A stretch of DNA of 7,785 bases from a bacterium (GTDB taxonomy: Bacteria > Desulfobacterota > GWC2-55-46), in contig SCQA01000044.1 in NCBI GenBank assembly GCA_004298725.1, forward strand, positions 1-7,785, in the 5' to 3' direction. Position numbers and translations under genes: made by a program. This document shows, piece by piece, positions 5,913 to 7,785 of this stretch (position 1 is its first letter; each line of letters begins with the position of its first letter). A model generated the notes under the pieces. The model saw nothing but the letters and a program-made list of their open reading frames with translations, searched no databases and was not told the origin of the DNA.

Positions 5913-7505
5913 CTATACCTGCCCCGCGACCACCTTCGCGCCTAAAATATCAGCCGCTTCTTTAATAAGCGGGTCTGTTGAATTATTTTTCAAAGCGCCG
6001 TTCGTTGCGCCTCCTGACTTTACAATAACCTTCAACGCCTTGTTAGCCGAATACTCCTTTAGCACAGAGGCAATCTGGTCAAGCTTAAACTTTAAAACCG
6101 CTATCTTGTCGTCCGGCGCAATTATTTCAACGCAGTCGCCGTCCTGCTTAAGCGAAGCCGCTTTTAACGCGTCTGAGAGCGGCGGCATCTTACTTCTTAA
6201 AAAAGCCAAAAAGCCGTCTGAACCCGTTACATGTTCATCTGCCTCTTTAACGCTTGCCTGCGCTGTAACTGCCTTCTCAGTTTTAGCAACATTGCCGCCG
6301 CTTACAGCCGATGAATACGCAACAGGCTTGGCGGTCTGCCCCGCGCCTGCCAAAGGAGAGGTTATTACAGGCTCGAGCCGTTCAAGGCGTTCTATCAAAG
6401 CACCGAGAGGCTCCGCCACGTCAAATGAAGCCGCCTTTAAGAGCGCCATTTCAAAAGCGTATCGCGGATACGCGCTTCTTGAGACGTCTTCGTAACCCTT
6501 TGCCATAACGGAAAAGAGCATTTGAAGGCGTTCCGGCTCTATGCCTACAGCAATGGTTTTAAGCGACTCAAGCTCGCCGTCAGGCAATTCAAGCGAAACA
6601 TCTGCCCCTGCCTTGACTACTGCTATGTCGCGTATATGTTCTAAAAGTCCGCCTGCCGCCTTCTTAAAATCATAACCAAAATCATGTATCTTTTCAACAA
6701 TATTCAAACACTCTCCGCCGTCTCTTTCGACAATTGCTTTAGACAAGGCAAAAAGCGTGCTTCTGTCCATAAGCCCGAGAGATTCGGCAACAACGGCGCA
6801 CGTTACCTCTCCGTCTGAAAAAGCTATTGCCTGCTCAAGAAGGCTTTGCGCGTCTCGAAGGCTTCCGTCGCCCTCCCTTGCGATTAACGCCGCCGCGTCA
6901 TGTTCAAAACGTATTCCCTCTTTAACAAGTATCTTTTCAAGGTGGGCATGTATCTCTTTAAACGGTATGCGACGAAAATCAAACCTCTGGCATCTTGACA
7001 ATATTGTAAGCGGTATTTTATGGACTTCAGTGGTGGCAAGGACAAATATAGCATGCGGCGGCGGCTCTTCAAGCGTTTTTAAAAGCGCGTTAAAGGCCGG
7101 TGTTGACAACATATGAACTTCGTCAATTATATAGACCTTATACTTGCTACCCTGCCCGGGCATGAACCGGACGGTTTCTCGAAGCTCTCTGACGTTTTCA
7201 ACTCCGTTATTTGACGCTCCGTCTATTTCAAGCACCTCAACGGATGAACCGGACGCGATTGACCGGCAGGAAGCGCACTCTCCGCACGGAGCGCCGTCTT
7301 TAAGGCCGGCACAGTTCAGGCTTTTAGCAAGGATGCGCGCCGCGGTAGTCTTACCAACGCCCCTTGGCCCTGAAAACAGGTACGCGTGCGCCACCCTGCC
7401 GGAACTGATGGCGTTTTTAAGCGTCCTCGTCACATGGGCCTGCCCGACAATCTCTTCAAAGACAATCGGACGCCATTTTCTCGCTATTACGACGTAGCCT
7501 GACAT
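5913..7505 (-). CDS. dnaX: DNA polymerase III subunits gamma/tau (clamp loader ATPase)
   Basis: A 530-residue DnaX, the ATPase that loads the beta clamp and ties the replicative polymerase together. Visible features: VIARKWRPIVFEEIVGQ at 6-22, Walker A GPRGVGKT at 46-53, zinc-binding cysteines C65, C74, C77 and C80, Walker B YIIDEVH at 125-131, sensor 1/SRC region LATTEVHKIP to SRCQRF (156-175), and sensor 2 GSLRDAQ at 214-220. The collar domain follows to about residue 365, then a variable linker (about 370-430) and a C-terminal domain of about 95 residues starting GFLAFLRSK. The frame is open to 7571, but that extension would run into the SRP RNA; ATG at 7505 gives the canonical N-terminus. 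Its Shine-Dalgarno (AAGG, 11 bases away) is weak. The tail is shorter than the 643-residue E. coli tau. A probable -1 frameshift site lies at 6198-6204. Confidence 0.97.
   Translation of the reverse strand: MSGYVVIARKWRPIVFEEIVGQAHVTRTLKNAISSGRVAHAYLFSGPRGVGKTTAARILAKSLNCAGLKDGAPCGECASCRSIASGSSVEVLEIDGASNNGVENVRELRETVRFMPGQGSKYKVYIIDEVHMLSTPAFNALLKTLEEPPPHAIFVLATTEVHKIPLTILSRCQRFDFRRIPFKEIHAHLEKILVKEGIRFEHDAAALIAREGDGSLRDAQSLLEQAIAFSDGEVTCAVVAESLGLMDRSTLFALSKAIVERDGGECLNIVEKIHDFGYDFKKAAGGLLEHIRDIAVVKAGADVSLELPDGELESLKTIAVGIEPERLQMLFSVMAKGYEDVSRSAYPRYAFEMALLKAASFDVAEPLGALIERLERLEPVITSPLAGAGQTAKPVAYSSAVSGGNVAKTEKAVTAQASVKEADEHVTGSDGFLAFLRSKMPPLSDALKAASLKQDGDCVEIIAPDDKIAVLKFKLDQIASVLKEYSANKALKVIVKSGGATNGALKNNSTDPLIKEAADILGAKVVAGQV
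6190..6204 (-). promoter_or_regulatory. Candidate programmed -1 ribosomal frameshift site in dnaX
   Basis: In the reading frame the codons are GCT TTT TTA AGA AGT AAG (residues 434-439). The heptamer T TTT TTA at 6198-6204 has the X XXY YYZ form in the correct phase for -1 slippage. After the slip the ribosome would read AAG AAG and stop at TAA (6190-6192), giving a 438-residue gamma-like protein without the last domain. A six-base-pair stem (GCCGCT/AGCGGC at 6157-6183, 15-base loop) lies 14 bases downstream, farther than the spacing in E. coli. I see no good Shine-Dalgarno-like stimulator upstream. Heptamer, phase and stop are read directly; use in vivo is inferred. Confidence 0.55.
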
Positions 7506-7524
7506 ACGGTCAATAACCTTGAGT

Positions 7525-7540
7525 CGCCGGTTTACCGGCG
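7525..7540. repeat. Inverted repeat between ffs and dnaX
   Basis: The plus strand reads CGCCGGTTTACCGGCG, a perfect six-base-pair stem with a four-base loop. It touches the 3' end of the SRP RNA and ends about 20 bases before the dnaX start codon. There is no T-run, so dnaX transcription probably continues through it. It may guide 3' processing of the SRP RNA or act as a leader hairpin. It nearly matches the hairpin upstream of the Roadblock gene. Confidence 0.5.
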
Positions 7541-7655
7541 CCGCTGACAGCCAGGCACCCTTGCGGCACATGAGTCCAGCTGTTGCCGTTGCTTCCTTCC
7601 GGACCTGGCGGAGTTTACAGCCATATCATTGCGCAAGACCCGGCTGTCAGCGGCG
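7539..7655 (-). ncRNA. ffs: Signal recognition particle RNA (4.5S type)
   Basis: An SRP RNA of about 117 bases that binds Ffh and guides ribosomes making membrane proteins to FtsY. The diagnostic domain IV core is clear on the minus strand: GCCAGGTCCGGAAGGAAGCA (about 7590-7609) with the GGAA tetraloop that contacts FtsY and the flanking internal loop bound by Ffh. The ends were placed from a perfect 14-base-pair terminal helix: CGCCGCTGACAGCC at the 5' end (7642-7655) and GGCTGTCAGCGGCG at the 3' end (7539-7552). The size and lack of an Alu domain match the short Gram-negative form. It lies just upstream of dnaX, a position also seen in Bacillus (as scr) and other bacteria. True ends may differ by a few bases because of processing. 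No good promoter fits in the 25 bases between it and the tRNA remnant. Confidence 0.93.
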
Positions 7656-7680
7656 ACGTCAAACCTTTACGGATTAAACA

Positions 7681-7703
7681 TGGCGGAGAGAGAGGGATTC
7701 GAA
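7681..7703 (-). other. tRNA-Ser 3'-end fragment, probable attachment-site (attR-like) scar
   Basis: The minus strand carries the T-loop TTCGAAT, T-stem 3' strand CCCTC, acceptor 3' strand TCTCTCC, discriminator G and CCA, that is positions 54-76 of a tRNA; the acceptor resembles bacterial tRNA-Ser. The required 5' T-stem (GAGGG) is absent: the preceding bases are CGGCC, and position 53 is C instead of the invariant G. No D-arm or anticodon arm can be folded upstream. A clean break at the T-loop is what integration into the 3' end of a tRNA gene leaves at the distal junction. A full tRNA-Ser commonly precedes SRP RNA and dnaX in other bacteria, so the site is the expected one. The tRNA identity of the fragment is firm; the integration history is inferred. 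Confidence 0.65.
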
Positions 7704-7785
7704 GGCCGCCGCTCATAGCTCCCGCTACTCGCTCTGACCCGCGCTCTGTCGCTGTCAGCCTTTCTCCCGAAAGGCCTGTTCCTCG
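7704..7785. other. Sequence of unknown origin upstream of the tRNA fragment, with a hairpin
   Basis: These 82 bases hold no recognisable gene. Read on the minus strand they are where the body of tRNA-Ser should be, yet they have no tRNA folding. A hairpin of eight pairs (GGCCTTTC / GAAAGGCT, one wobble, GGGA loop) spans 7757-7776; no T-run follows on either strand, so it is at best a weak terminator. At least one frame on each strand is open to the edge, too short to interpret. If the tRNA fragment is an attachment scar, this is the inner end of the inserted element. Confidence 0.35.

Noticed and set aside
5866..6495. Long plus-strand open frame (209 codons) opposite dnaX
   Set aside because: It is antisense to the dnaX C-terminal coding region, has no recognisable domain, and is the mirror of strong codon structure in dnaX. 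The other plus-strand frames are rejected for the same reason.
7506..7571. A 22-residue N-terminal extension of DnaX
   Set aside because: The longer frame overlaps the 3' arm of the SRP RNA, and DnaX proteins normally begin close to the VIARKWRP segment. ATG at 7505 is the better start.
7681..7770. A complete tRNA-Ser of about 87-90 bases ending at the CCA
   Set aside because: A GGAGAAA at about the right distance could pair with the acceptor 3' strand with one mismatch, but the 5' T-stem is absent, position 53 is C rather than G, and no D-arm, anticodon arm or conserved T8 can be drawn. Only the 3' 23 bases are tRNA.

Overview
The window looks like a chromosomal segment of an anaerobic Gram-negative bacterium, most like the deltaproteobacterial / Desulfobacterota grade. 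This rests on four things: a short 4.5S-type SRP RNA without an Alu domain, a four-subunit pyruvate:ferredoxin oxidoreductase (an oxygen-sensitive enzyme of anaerobes), a Roadblock-MglA pair of the kind common in that group, and balanced base composition. The placement is inferred from gene families and gene order; no search was run.

Every gene is on the minus strand, so the biological order runs from high to low coordinates: tRNA-Ser 3' remnant, SRP RNA (ffs), dnaX, ebfC/ybaB, recR, porC-porD-porA-porB (gamma, delta, alpha, beta), a Roadblock/LC7 (MglB-like) gene, mglA, and a GatB/YqeY-domain gene. Gaps inside the clusters are short (about 9 to 85 bases, with one start/stop overlap), as expected for operons. 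The largest non-coding stretch inside the gene array is about 200 bases, between porB and the Roadblock gene, and is the most likely place for a new transcription unit.

The first part (about 4930-7655) is a replication and repair module. SRP RNA targets membrane proteins; DnaX builds the clamp loader; EbfC and RecR are the usual downstream partners. The middle part (about 1780-4870) is a complete pyruvate (2-oxoacid):ferredoxin oxidoreductase. The last part (about 7-1575) pairs a Ras-like MglA GTPase with its Roadblock partner, followed by a YqeY protein.

I see no CRISPR array, transposase or unknown multigene system. Two things go beyond routine annotation. First, dnaX carries an in-frame T TTT TTA heptamer whose -1 frame stops after two codons. 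It would yield a tau-like 530-residue and a gamma-like 438-residue product, as in E. coli dnaX but with a different slippery sequence. Second, the conserved tRNA-Ser / SRP RNA / dnaX junction is broken: only the last 23 bases of a tRNA-Ser (with encoded CCA) lie next to ffs, preceded by unrelated sequence. That is what the far end of an element integrated into the 3' end of a tRNA-Ser gene looks like; such an element would lie beyond the right edge of the window.
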